Under the pieces are notes generated by a model. That model had not been told where the DNA came from, did not search any database, and saw only the letters and a program-made list of their open reading frames with translations. A DNA stretch of 64,000 nt from Schizochytrium sp. TIO01 (lineage: Eukaryota > Sar > Bigyra > Thraustochytrida > Thraustochytriidae): positions 4,407,040 to 4,471,039 of the forward strand of contig SMSO01000035.1 in the NCBI GenBank assembly GCA_004764695.1, written 5' to 3'. Made by a program: the position numbers and the translations under genes. Positions 11,749 through 22,090 of the stretch are shown one piece after another. Position 1 is the first letter of the stretch. Each line of letters starts with the position of its first letter.

Positions 11749-12753
11749 TTAGAAGCCGTACTTCTTGCCAGCATTAGCACGTGCTTGTTTTTCGCGAGCC
11801 CACATCTTCTGAAGATCTCCCTCGTTTTGTTGCGCATCGAGGGCTATAGACATGAGCTGGTGTTTGCGTTTCATGGTGCCTGTAACGTGACGCGCGTCGA
11901 TGGAAGCGCCCGCCACTGCCGTTGTCCTTACTGGGTCAAGGCTCCTGTCAGCATCAGCCTTCTCCCTAACGGCCTTAGCATGGGCCTTAACATTGTCTGC
12001 GCTTAGTGATGTGACGTTGACTTCCGCTGCATCAAGACTTCTACCTTCACTCAAAAGCTGGCGAATCTTTCTATCAGAAGCACGAGCTGTCGTTACGCTG
12101 TCATCGCCTGTATCCTCGTCCTCAAACCCTTGGGAAAAGGCTAAAGCCGCTCCGTATTGGGCGTCTGCATCGAATGAGGGCGCCTGAGGTCCATGTGCCG
12201 ACGAATTTAAGCCTGAGCTAGATGCACTGAATTGAGAATCCTGCGCCATCACATTGGCACTTGCATCTTCCTCGTCCCAGAGCGACGACAATTTCCCCAG
12301 CGTGGGGTTCTTGTGGATATCATCGTCATAATCCTCCTCATCAGAGAATCCATCATCATCGTCGCTGTTCTTGTTTAAATCGACTGGAGCCTCGATGAGA
12401 GGGAGTCCTCCTTCGGGCGGCTCCAGTGACTTGTGTTTCCTGCCTTTGCCTTTGCTCTTCTTGTGCTTTTTCTTGTCCTTCTTTATCTTTTGTTTCTTCT
12501 GCTCTGTGTTAGCATCGTCCCCGGGCGCCTCTGCCCTCAGTTCTTCTTTCCCCGCTAGAATTGCTGCGCTCTGCGAGGCGCCTGGGGCTGTTGCGCCTGC
12601 CTCTGTTTTCGCGTCATGTCCAGTTTCACCACCTGCCTTTGAGATCGGGAGGAGGCTCTGTTGCAGATCAGCTTGCTGTTGTTGCTGCTCCTGCTCCTCC
12701 TCGCGGTCGCTGTCCTCGTCCTCCGAAGAGGCGTACGCCACGATGCCTGCCAT
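11749..12753 (-). CDS. PRCC-like nuclear protein (mitotic checkpoint/splicing factor family)
   Basis: 334 residues from the ATG at 12753. The open frame extends four codons further upstream, but only to a GTG. The start MAGIVAYASSEDED matches the MSLVAYASSD-type N-terminus of human PRCC, which fixes this ATG. The C-terminal ~90 residues include a KRKHQ motif, then a charged helix, and end in the family's terminal KYGF. The centre is highly charged: a Gln/Glu stretch near the start, a Lys-rich probable nuclear localisation segment (about 88-112) and acidic Asp/Glu runs. PRCC proteins are nuclear, bind MAD2L2 in mammals and associate with splicing factors. The role in this organism is inferred from the family. 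The gene converges with the cyclin gene. No intron was seen. Confidence 0.8.
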   Translation of the reverse strand: MAGIVAYASSEDEDSDREEEQEQQQQQADLQQSLLPISKAGGETGHDAKTEAGATAPGASQSAAILAGKEELRAEAPGDDANTEQKKQKIKKDKKKHKKSKGKGRKHKSLEPPEGGLPLIEAPVDLNKNSDDDDGFSDEEDYDDDIHKNPTLGKLSSLWDEEDASANVMAQDSQFSASSSGLNSSAHGPQAPSFDADAQYGAALAFSQGFEDEDTGDDSVTTARASDRKIRQLLSEGRSLDAAEVNVTSLSADNVKAHAKAVREKADADRSLDPVRTTAVAGASIDARHVTGTMKRKHQLMSIALDAQQNEGDLQKMWAREKQARANAGKKYGF

Positions 12754-15231
12754 TCTCACGCGCACGAGTTTTCGAAGGACCTCTGCTCTTCTTCAATTTC
12801 TTCTTCCCTTTCCTTGCGATCCCCATTCTCATTTTTTATTTTGAGATATGATATCATTAAAAAAATAATAATAACTTTTCCATCGTGTGAGATTACCCTC
12901 ATAACATTACGACTTTTGGCGTCAAGAAAACTATTGTTACAAAGGCAAATCCAAGACGACTTGGCGATTTTGAGAGCGCAGCCACTTGCACCAATGCCTT
13001 GGGGCGTTCCATTAAGGGCGATTAGAATACGTTACGTGTTCAGATCATGACTTCAAGCCTTGCCACGGCTCCCATGGAGACAGCGAGAACTGCCTCGTGA
13101 AGGTGAGGTCATTTTTGCCGCAGGCTCGCGCACAGAAGAAGTCACGCTGCGATTGCTTTGCAGAAACTCTACAACGCCCCGCTTTATTAATCCCTTGGCG
13201 TGGAAAACCTGCAATAATGCCTTGCAAGACGCATCTCGAACCCAGAACCAACGCGAGTTCTGATTCACCTCGGCCCCGTAATGCGTGCACGTGCGTGTAC
13301 AAGGCCAACGTCTCGCGGGACTTGCAGCAGAGGCAGCAATTCCATAAACTTCCCGCCGATTGCCAGCTGCTGCCAGCAGGTCTCGAGCCATTTGGCCATG
13401 ACCTGAAGTCCTCCACGAGGTCGCCGTCGCCGTCGCGGTCGCCTTGGGCCAGCCTTGGGCTCCGCCCGCTGCCTCGCATCACGCTCGTGAGCGGCCAAGT
13501 TGGAGCACGCTACTGGCGCAGGAAGCACTGCATTGGCCGGCGCCTCCTACCTGCCTTCCCAAGATGTCCCGTACGTGCGTGTGCCACCAGGAGGCCACCG
13601 CAGACGCCGACATCGAGGCCAATAAATGCTCTGCGAAAGCTTCTGTGCGTGCCGGACTCCTTGGCGTGTTCGGGTCCTGTCTGTGCACGCGGAGAAGAAG
13701 AACTCAGGATGGCTGTGCGGCACGCTTTGATCCTCGTGGTGGCAAATGCTGCTCACGAGGCTTTGTTAATTCCCGAGCGGTGGTTCCTATTTGGAGACTC
13801 GTGTGGTGGCGGCGGAGTCACTCAGAATCACAACTAGTCTAGCATCGCTTTGGCTGCGCCTGCATTCGCATAAACAACCTCATCGAGCACGGGCAGGCTC
13901 TCTAAGCGAGCTTTATTTATGCTCTTCATGAAAGCCTGCACGTGCTGCACGTGACCGCATTGTGAGACGATGTGCTGATTGATAGCACAGTTGCCACGCG
14001 CCGCGAGCCAGCGCCGGCACTTGAGCTGATGTCGCAGCATGATATAAAACTGTGTTGAGGTAGTCGGAGGGGGCATCGGCTACGAGCACTGAAACCATTG
14101 AGGAGGACGAGTATCCACTTGCACTCTCGCAAACGCTTATGACGAGCGTGTGATTGTCTCTATTGTTGGAGGTGTGTCTCATTGTAAAAGATGCCTTTTG
14201 TATGACTAAATAAACATCATCAAATAGATTAGATGTAGTATGTATAGTAAAACAGGCCGAAATGAAGCTGGCGCATACTTGGAGAGGGAGGCGGTGGAAT
14301 TCAAGAAATGAACCAGGCTTTTTGATAGAAAATCAAGACTCTCGTACGCTTAGTACCTACTGAGAAAAAAGTAACCAAGTGGAGGATTAAGGCTGATCCT
14401 GCGATTAATAAGTAGAGTAAAAATATGGTGGAGAGTTCATTTCAATCTTTTTGATGATGTATTCAAGGGACACGATGACCTAATTGCTAGAAAGGTCAAG
14501 GCAAGACAAGTGCCAAAAATTCCAGTTTCATCTTGCGATCATTTTATTGAAAGTGTGGTTCTGCTTTCATGATTACGATCGTTCTAATTTCTTTTCGTTT
14601 TCAACTTTTTTTTTGTTTTTTGTTTTTGGCAAGCCTAAAGCAGATACGCGGGCTCAGAAGTCTGAAAGAACGATCAGTACAATTCGAACTAGATTACGCC
14701 TACTTTTAAAGTTGCATCGAAATGTCAAAAATAGCAACGGTCAACCAGCATATTTTTCAATTCCTACCGCACAAAGTGAAGTTTTGATCGTTCGCGCCGT
14801 AGCAAAAAGCCATGTTCCAAAATATGAAGATTAAATGATAATTTACTACTGAATCATATTCAATACTGGACTCAGCGGCGTTTATCTAAAAGGGTTCATT
14901 CCCTTTCGTATCGCTTTTCAGGCTCTATCTGTTCTGAGCCGTCGAAGTTCTGACAAGTTTGAGCCTCCTTCCATGCCCAGTTCCAGGGACTAACGAATGA
15001 TGTCTTTCTGTTAAAGGATTTTAATTTTAAAAACACATTTTAGAAAGAATAATTGTTTTAAAATTTTAAAAATAATTGAGAAAGAAAAAAAAAATTGAGT
15101 CGAAAATGGCAAAAAGCAGAGTTAAAAAATGTTTTTAGACCTGAAGTTAAACGCTTTGATTGATTTATTGATTGATTGATTGAAAGGAAAAAGAGAGAAT
15201 TGGATTGCGACCAAATCGATGCCGGCCTCTC

Positions 15232-15283
15232 AAGCTGTCGCATTCTATAACTCCACAAAGCTGTCGCATTCTATAACTCCACA
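15232..15283. repeat. Perfect 26-bp tandem duplication
   Basis: AAGCTGTCGCATTC followed by TATAACTCCACA occurs twice, head to tail, without mismatch (15232-15257 and 15258-15283). It looks like a recent local duplication. Confidence 0.9.
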
Positions 15284-15692
15284 TACGCTGCTTTCTTGGT
15301 GGTAGGATGTGATAGTCTTCTCAACGTTGTGCGTTTTCGCAAATTCCATGAATTTCCCAGGCTCACGCATTGCCACGTATACGACGCAAGCGACGCTCCT
15401 GCGAGCAATCATAACACTAAGCTGGAAACCCGAACAAGATTCGAGCACCTCGCATAATTTGCAGACAGAAGACCTAAGCAAAGGCAGAAGCGAATCGGCC
15501 GCAGAGATATTTTGCACATGATGGTAAATCAATGCAAAGGCCATGTTGGATCTGAGTGCACTTCCGTCGCGCGTCTTTTCGATCTGCGAGTTTGAGCAGA
15601 CTTTATATACTGCTACTGCTCTCTTATGATGACGACGATAGCAAACTTGGCCTGAGTAACTATTTATAAGCAGAACAAGCGGCAATGCGACC

Positions 15693-15721
15693 CTGATGCA
15701 TTGAGTCACTCAATGCATCAG
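15693..15721. promoter_or_regulatory. 29-bp perfect palindrome containing TGAGTCA
   Basis: Two 14-bp arms, CTGATGCATTGAGT and ACTCAATGCATCAG, are exact reverse complements around a single C at 15707. The centre contains TGAGTCA, the AP-1/GCN4 (bZIP) recognition sequence. The palindrome is certain; binding by a dimeric factor is inference, and no gene is clearly adjacent. Confidence 0.5.
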
Positions 15722-18025
15722 CTTTGCTTTGGCGAATGCGCGAGCAATTGAAGGCTCAGGGCAATCAAGTCAAACCTTCGTAGGGGTCGTTGGGTGCGTG
15801 GACCCACGGGTCTTGCCGAATTGTCTATCGCACACTCTGCAGCATTGAGGCACCAATTGCCAACAATGATGTAGGAAATGTAGTTCATGCTCCTCGAATT
15901 TCGAGACGCTGTGGCTTACACAAGTCTTCTCAAGGCTGAGGCGTGAAGAACCCTTGGGCAAAGCAGACAGTCCTCTCGGAGCAGACAGATTGCATGTAAA
16001 TTAGATGAGGCGATCGACCTCTGGCTACGAAAGCGAAGGCTTCTGTGCGTGGAGTGTTAGAACGACATTTGGGGCAGGGTGTTCGTTTTCTGCACTCCAC
16101 GAGGCAAAGCGTAGAAAGCGAATGAATGCCTTCTCAACTCGACTCAACTCGGTTCAACTCGATCCACGAGATCGAAGTTGTTAAACCTTCGCCTGCGGTC
16201 GAGGGATTAGAAGGCTTACCTTCTTAGTTTGATAACGTTGATAGAAGTAATGTCAGCTCAGAGAGTGGGTGAGTGAGTGTTTCTCAACTACTTGCAGACG
16301 TTCGCAGGCTCCCTATCCATTGCGCCAAGCAGGCCCTTAGCGAACACGCAAGACAACAGATGCGCAAACAGATGAGCAGACAACGCTCGATCTTATGAGC
16401 CGTGTGACCTCCAAAGCGAAGCGCTCCCGGTTCGTGGAAAGAAAGCGGTGTTCTTGCTGCAGCAGTTCTTGCCCTAGAGCAGCTCAGACTGTTGAAGAGA
16501 CTGTTGAGCAGTTTCCAAAACTGGATGGAGATGTCGCTGGAGACTGAAACACCCTCACTGAGCGAGCAGTGAAGAAAGAAGATGATCCCTCACGATCCAT
16601 CCATCGGCCATACATGCCTGTCTCCAGCGCGAAGGCGAAGCAGTCTGCGGAAGAGAGCGAAACTCCTCCTCCGTCTGAGTCGAGAGAAGATCTGGAGACC
16701 CAAACTTCTCGAGAGACCTGGCGTCGCTGAGAGCGGCGTGGTTGAGGGTAGATGTGTAAATGCGGGTTGAAGTGAGCTGCGTGCGATAAGCGAATAAGCG
16801 TCAGGGAGGTGGCGGTAGGGTGCGTAGTCGGTGATTTTATGAAAGCTGCGACATGGATGGTGCGATGTTTGTCGTGATGGAAGAGTTGGCTTTGAGAAAT
16901 GGCAAACTCAAGTGTGTGATGGTTTGGCTTTCGTTCAAGTGGATACTTTTAGTCTTATTGAAAATGCTTTTTTTTTTTGTTTTTCTTCCACTAAATACGA
17001 TTTTTTTTTCACTGCGTTTTTTCCATTAAAAAAAAAAAAACATATTAACTAGAAATCAACTAATTAACTAATTAAAAGTAATATAATAATAGTATAATAA
17101 TTGAAGTTGTAAAAACGAAATAAGAATAATGTTTTGATGTTCATGATGACGCAAGACAAGAAAGAACCCGCAAGGAACTCACTCCACAGACAATCAATCA
17201 ATCATCAGACTGCCAAAAGAGTTGCTTCTTCAAGAACCAAAGCTCCTCAGGATCCTCGTGTCCTTTGCTTAGTCATCAGAGGGATAATTGCTGTCTTCGA
17301 CTTCAAGTTCTTCAAGTTCTCCAGGATTGCTCTGCTGCACCATCTTTGCTTCGTTCCTGCACAAGAAGAGCAATGTAATGTATGTATCAGTCGCGGAGTA
17401 GTCAACAGTCACTCAGTTAGTTTCGATGTGAGCTTTGCAGACGAAACGGTATCTGAGAGGACCAACAACTCATAAAAACGCGCGAAGATTGGACAAAGGG
17501 TTCGAGCAGTGGCATCTTCGAATCCGCAGGTTATCCGCAATCGATCTATGTTCAGAACTGACAAGTTCTTACATAAAGCAAGCCCAATCCTTTCGCTGCG
17601 TTTGCAGATACAGACTGTTCAAGGGACAGCTCGAACGTGAGAAAGCAGAACTCCGCAGGTCCATCCGGTGATCAAGAACCGACGTTGGCATTGCCGTGTA
17701 ATCGAACGAATGGATCATTCGTTGACGGAGTGTTTGTTCTGTCCAAGGTCGTTCGTGGTCTGTGCCACAAAGCAAACCAAGAAGAACCGTGACTCGAAGA
17801 GACAAAGCTAAATAGCCAAAGCAAAACAACAGCGAATGTGCTGACGAACCAACTTTCAAGAACGACTGAATAGCGAGGATTGAAGTTGCAAACCCGACTG
17901 CTCGTGTCACGGAGCGAGGAGATGCGGACTCAGTCAGTGCCTTGCCTCAGTCCTTCTGCGTGGCCTTTATGTGGCTCGACCCGGCGATCTTCAAGATCTG
18001 CGCAGAGAAGAAGTGAAACGTACTT

Positions 18026-18067
18026 TGATTGATTCATTGATTCATTGATTCATTGATTCATTCATTG
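18026..18067. repeat. ATTCATTG tandem repeat
   Basis: About five octamer units (TTGATTCA phase). Confidence 0.85.
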
Positions 18068-18273
18068 ACGACACTTGCAATGCAATGATGATGTTTGCAG
18101 AGACGATAGAACTCGAAGAAGGAGCGAAGAAGAGGAAGACCTTTGGGTAAACTGAGGCGGGATCTTGAGATGGCCTGTGGTGGGCGAGCGAGAGCAGTTC
18201 TTGCGCTCAATCGCTGGGATTGATCGCCATCGGTTCGTGCCTCACCCTTCGATCTCCACTCCTTTCATGGCGT

Positions 18274-18323
18274 GTTTGTTTGTTTGTTTGTTTGTTTGTT
18301 TGTTTGTTTGTTTGTTTGTTTGT
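18274..18323. repeat. (GTTT)12 microsatellite
   Basis: A pure tetranucleotide array of 50 bp. The plus-strand frame across it codes for Val-Cys-Leu-Phe repeats and is not a gene. Confidence 0.95.
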
Positions 18324-20274
18324 TCTTTCGATTTATTATTACTCATTGAGTCAAAAGTTAATTTCGTTCCTTCTTCCTTCGTCGTTCATCGCAATCTCTC
18401 ACTTCCTTTCTTCCTGTTCCTTTCTTCCTCCATTCCTTCGCAATGAATGAAACTCTTTTTTGGCCAGTAGCCACAATTAGGGCCTTCCTAGGCCATATGC
18501 CTAGGAGGAGTCCTTTTTCAAACCGAATAATCACTACTTTCTAAAATAACAAGAAATGAAACCTGCTGAGTTGTGCCTAACATGCACTTAGCAGTGCCTA
18601 CGTGTTGTTATTTTATTTTATCTCTAAATGAAGAACAAAGAATGATTGAGATTGGCAATCAAAGGGAGAATTTCTACATCTGAAAGGCGACAAAAGTTTT
18701 AAAGTCGAATGAGGAATCGCGATTGAAATTTGAAATAGAAAGAGTGAAAACTGAGCGGGGCTGGCTAGGCGTAACCGGTAGGGGTCGCTAGGCAGTCAGT
18801 TCTCCTTGCTCTCTCTTTAGTCTGTTTGGTTTCCTTCTCTTCTTCTCTTACGATCGAACTTCGAGCGATGAACCACTCCGTTTATTACACGCAGTATTGG
18901 CAATCGAACAACGCTCAGGCGCCAGCAATCCGCATTCGACGAGCGCCTCGGCCGGCAGACCCGCTCGCCCAGCAGGCGCCGCCCCGCCTGGACGTGCGCG
19001 AGACCCCGCTGCTGGCGCGGCTCGCTTGTTCTCGCCTGCCGCTCCTTCGCCGTTGTTGTGGCGCTTTGGACTCTTCGCGTTCTCTCTCCTTCAAACAGAC
19101 AGAGAAACAGAGAAACAAAGAGACAAAGAAACAAAGAGGAAAGAAGATTGCTCGCTTGCTGCTGCTCGCTTGCTGTCGCTCGCAGACCCAGCGCCGTCTC
19201 GAGGCTGCAGGCGGCGACCGCGAGGGTAAAAGGCAGACTGCAGAGCGCAGTTGAACTTTGCCGCGACCGCAGTGCCCCGGATCACTGCCGCAAAACGCCC
19301 GCGGATAGACTCTGAGAGCTGCCGAGGGACTCCATATATTCTATATATTAGGCATCATCGTATTGCAATATTCTCATAGAGAGATATTATAAGAGAAGAA
19401 TATTGCAATCGTGAGTGAGAGTATTCGACATTAGGGGCACATCTGGCGATCTCTGTCGCTGCTGCGAGGAGGTTGTCAAGCTGGACCAAGCTGACTGACT
19501 GCCTTGGTTGGGCTCTTTGGCTTGCTGACGGCTGGCTGCCTGGACAGCTTAGCTAGGCTTGGAGGATAAAGCCTGTTTAATTGCTTCTTGCCACGCGCCA
19601 CAGGACCACTGGGGAAGTCGTCCGCCTGCAGACTGCTCAGCCCGGCTCGCTCAAGATCGGAGGGCGCCACATCGAGAGGTATCTTGTTGACATTGACCCT
19701 GTCCTTCCTGCTTGCTTCGTGATAATTGCAAGCTTTGCATTGAGGCGAGTGTTGTTTTATAGCGAGGCAGCTTTCAGTTTCGAGACCCGACGAAATTCTT
19801 GTCTCGAAGAAAAGCCAATCAGGCCGACTTGCTCCTGCTGAGATTTGTCTTTGGTTGCTGAAGTGCACTGTTCGTGCATTTTCCAGAGACCATCGAGTTG
19901 TGAGTAAAACCAGTTTGCCACACAGTAGGTGCTCCAGTGCACAGAACTTAGTTTCCTAGAGAAGAAGTGCTCGCTGCTTCAGGTCCCATTGTTAGACCCG
20001 GGACACTGCCGGCTTGTTCATACGCGCTATAATCTTCTCGCCTGGAAGCCCAGTGCTGGGGGGAGGGAGTGGGAAGGGGAAGACGGCGCAAAGGCGACTG
20101 TCTGGCTGCTGTGTATAGCTGTTGTCAACAGTTTCCAAACATCTGCTGGAGACGCCACATCAGGCTGTCTCATAATTCTCAAACACCAGCAAACACAAAA
20201 CACTGAACAACTCGACAGAGCAACACTCAGCAGCTATCTTTGATTGCAGGTCTTTAACCTTTGTGGAAAGAATC

Positions 20275-21327
20275 ATGGAGACGCGAAAGGAGCCACTCGG
20301 AAGTCAAAGTATCAGCAGTGACGACGTGGCTTGGCAAACAGTCTGGAGGCTATGCTCACTCAATGGTGCGCAAAGTGAGAAACCTCTCGGCTCACCACAA
20401 GGTCACGTCTCATTGACTCGTTTCAATCTCACAAGGCATCGCACGATTTGCAATCTTCAACCCGGATATTACAAACTTTACATCTTCGTCTACACGGGCG
20501 GCTACAATGATGAGGAAGAACGGAATGCGATGTCGCCTTCTCAGGATACTTCACCTGGCTCAGAACGTTCACCAAGATCAGGTTCCGTAGACTATTCGAA
20601 ATCCAAACATGCTTCGGGACTGCGCAGTGTGATTAAAACAGCAACCTTTGGCCGTATTGGTAAGCTCGAGGTTCGCGCAGACTGGGATCTGGTATCATTT
20701 CCGGACTCTCAGAACAGCATGGAGGCCCAAGGAATGCCTGTGCGTCATTTGCAACACGTTTCAAAAATTGTATCAGTTGAGGATGTTCCCGTCCGGGAAA
20801 TCACCTTCACCATTAGACCAGAGGATGCACCGTGCCAAGCTCTTTTCCGCTTAGCATCTACTTCTACGATGACTTCACTTAATGTTGCCGCACAACTTTA
20901 TCGCCGTGAGGATGACGCATCCATACATGGGGACATGGACTCTATTGCTTCAGATGATGAATTGGCATGCACATCGCCAAAGAATATCAATGGGAATGGG
21001 AAAACCCCAAATGAAAATAACAACAAATCCACTGAAGAAACCATCGCAGCAAAGAGGAACTCAGTCAGCGCAGCTTCTGGCAAAGAAGCTTTAATACCAA
21101 CAGCTGACCGTGTAGATCTTCTCGAAACAGTTCTTTTGGAGGGATCTGATCGTTCACGTGGCCTTTTGCTCACTGCTGCTTTTCTTGGATTTGCTCTGGG
21201 AATCAGTTCTCTATCGTCCGTTTACCTCATGTTCATGTTTTTAGTGATTGCATGCACCGCACAAAGTGGTGGTGGAGTCCTTATTGCAACTCCTTGGGCT
21301 GCTGCCGAAGGCAAGAAGAACCTGTAG
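20275..21327 (+). CDS. Hypothetical protein with C-terminal membrane segments
   Basis: I do not recognise this protein. From the first in-frame ATG (20275) it has 350 residues. The open frame begins at 20176, after a TAA, with only GTG/CTG codons before that ATG. The N-terminal ~80 residues include a hydrophobic beta-like patch (GYYKLYIFVYT). A Ser/Pro-rich linker and a second ordered-looking stretch (about 115-205, ending in EITFTIRPEDAP) follow, then a low-complexity Asn/Lys/Ser linker. The last ~50 residues contain one or two strongly hydrophobic helices (LLLTAAFLGFALGISS and VYLMFMFLVIACTA), so it may be tail-anchored with its bulk in the cytosol. TTGCAG just upstream (20244-20249) resembles a splice acceptor, so a 5' exon is possible. 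Confidence 0.65.
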   Translation: METRKEPLGSQSISSDDVAWQTVWRLCSLNGAQSEKPLGSPQGHVSLTRFNLTRHRTICNLQPGYYKLYIFVYTGGYNDEEERNAMSPSQDTSPGSERSPRSGSVDYSKSKHASGLRSVIKTATFGRIGKLEVRADWDLVSFPDSQNSMEAQGMPVRHLQHVSKIVSVEDVPVREITFTIRPEDAPCQALFRLASTSTMTSLNVAAQLYRREDDASIHGDMDSIASDDELACTSPKNINGNGKTPNENNNKSTEETIAAKRNSVSAASGKEALIPTADRVDLLETVLLEGSDRSRGLLLTAAFLGFALGISSLSSVYLMFMFLVIACTAQSGGGVLIATPWAAAEGKKNL

Positions 21328-22090
21328 AAGAAAAATACAAAACAACCCATGAGCCAAGCAACTACCAGCGTACCATACCTAATGACTGAATTGGCTTGAT
21401 TGACTGCCTTTCAGTTCGACACGAACCTGCAAAAACCAAAAATGTTTCCATTTAGTACTAAGAAGTGATCTGAAGAGCATCACTTCCATTTGTATTTGAT
21501 TTTTTAATCCTTCTGCCACATCCCGCTTCTCGATACGCTCATCTTACTCACAGTCAGAGAGCAAGTACTGTTCCATGGTCTTGACCCTTATTGAAAGAAC
21601 ATACAGGAACTCCTATATACCAGTTCTTGGCTCTCTTAGAGAGTCATTCGAGCTCTTCAAGATTGCATATTTTAGAAACCGTTGTAAACATAGGTAGGTG
21701 AGTCTATTATACCCCAGTTTAATCGCAACAGCAGTATGGAAGCTCTGGCTTTGAAACGTTCAATAATCTTTATCCATCAACAGGCTTGCATTTTTCATCT
21801 TATAAAAGCCTTCATCTTGCATCTTGCGTTTCATTCGTGTTCTTTCTATGTGCCCTCCAACCATCTAAGGCCTAAGCAACTACAATAACTCACAGGTGTT
21901 GCACCAGGGAAAAGTCCAAGTCTAGGGCAAGGAGCTTTATTGGAATCTATTCATCTTTTACATCCTACCTACCCGTCATTAGCAGGCGCATAGGAAAGAC
22001 TACTTAACCTAAGAATAACGAAGACGAAAAAAGGAGGTTGGAGCGGGTAAAATCAAATCGTGAACTACACTCCCCTAAGTCAAAATCAAG
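21328..22090. other. Intergenic, no gene seen
   Basis: Spacer between two plus-strand genes. It should contain the 3' UTR of the hypothetical gene and the promoter of the ZIP transporter gene. No distinctive motif was recognised. Confidence 0.5.

Larger units (their letters stand above)
12754..20274. other. 7.5-kb gene-poor region with GC-rich islands
   Basis: No gene could be assigned. GC-rich patches at about 13050-14180 and 18900-19300, and a mixed patch at about 15280-15960, give medium-length open frames on both strands. Examples on the minus strand are an 80-codon ATG frame at 14076-13834 and a frame at 15547-15245 inside a longer ATG-less one. Their products resemble nothing I know. 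They could be decayed genes, exons of a spliced gene, or noise. Poly-A/T runs lie at about 16970-17040. Listed separately are a 26-bp duplication, a palindrome and two microsatellites. Confidence 0.45.

Noticed and set aside
13097-13837. A 246-codon plus-strand frame in a GC-rich island
   Set aside because: Its product is Arg/Pro/Ser/Cys-rich with no domain, equally long frames exist on the other strand, and its composition follows local GC content.
18165-18450. Small membrane-like proteins with Val-Cys-Leu-Phe repeats
   Set aside because: They are produced by the (GTTT)12 microsatellite read in different frames.
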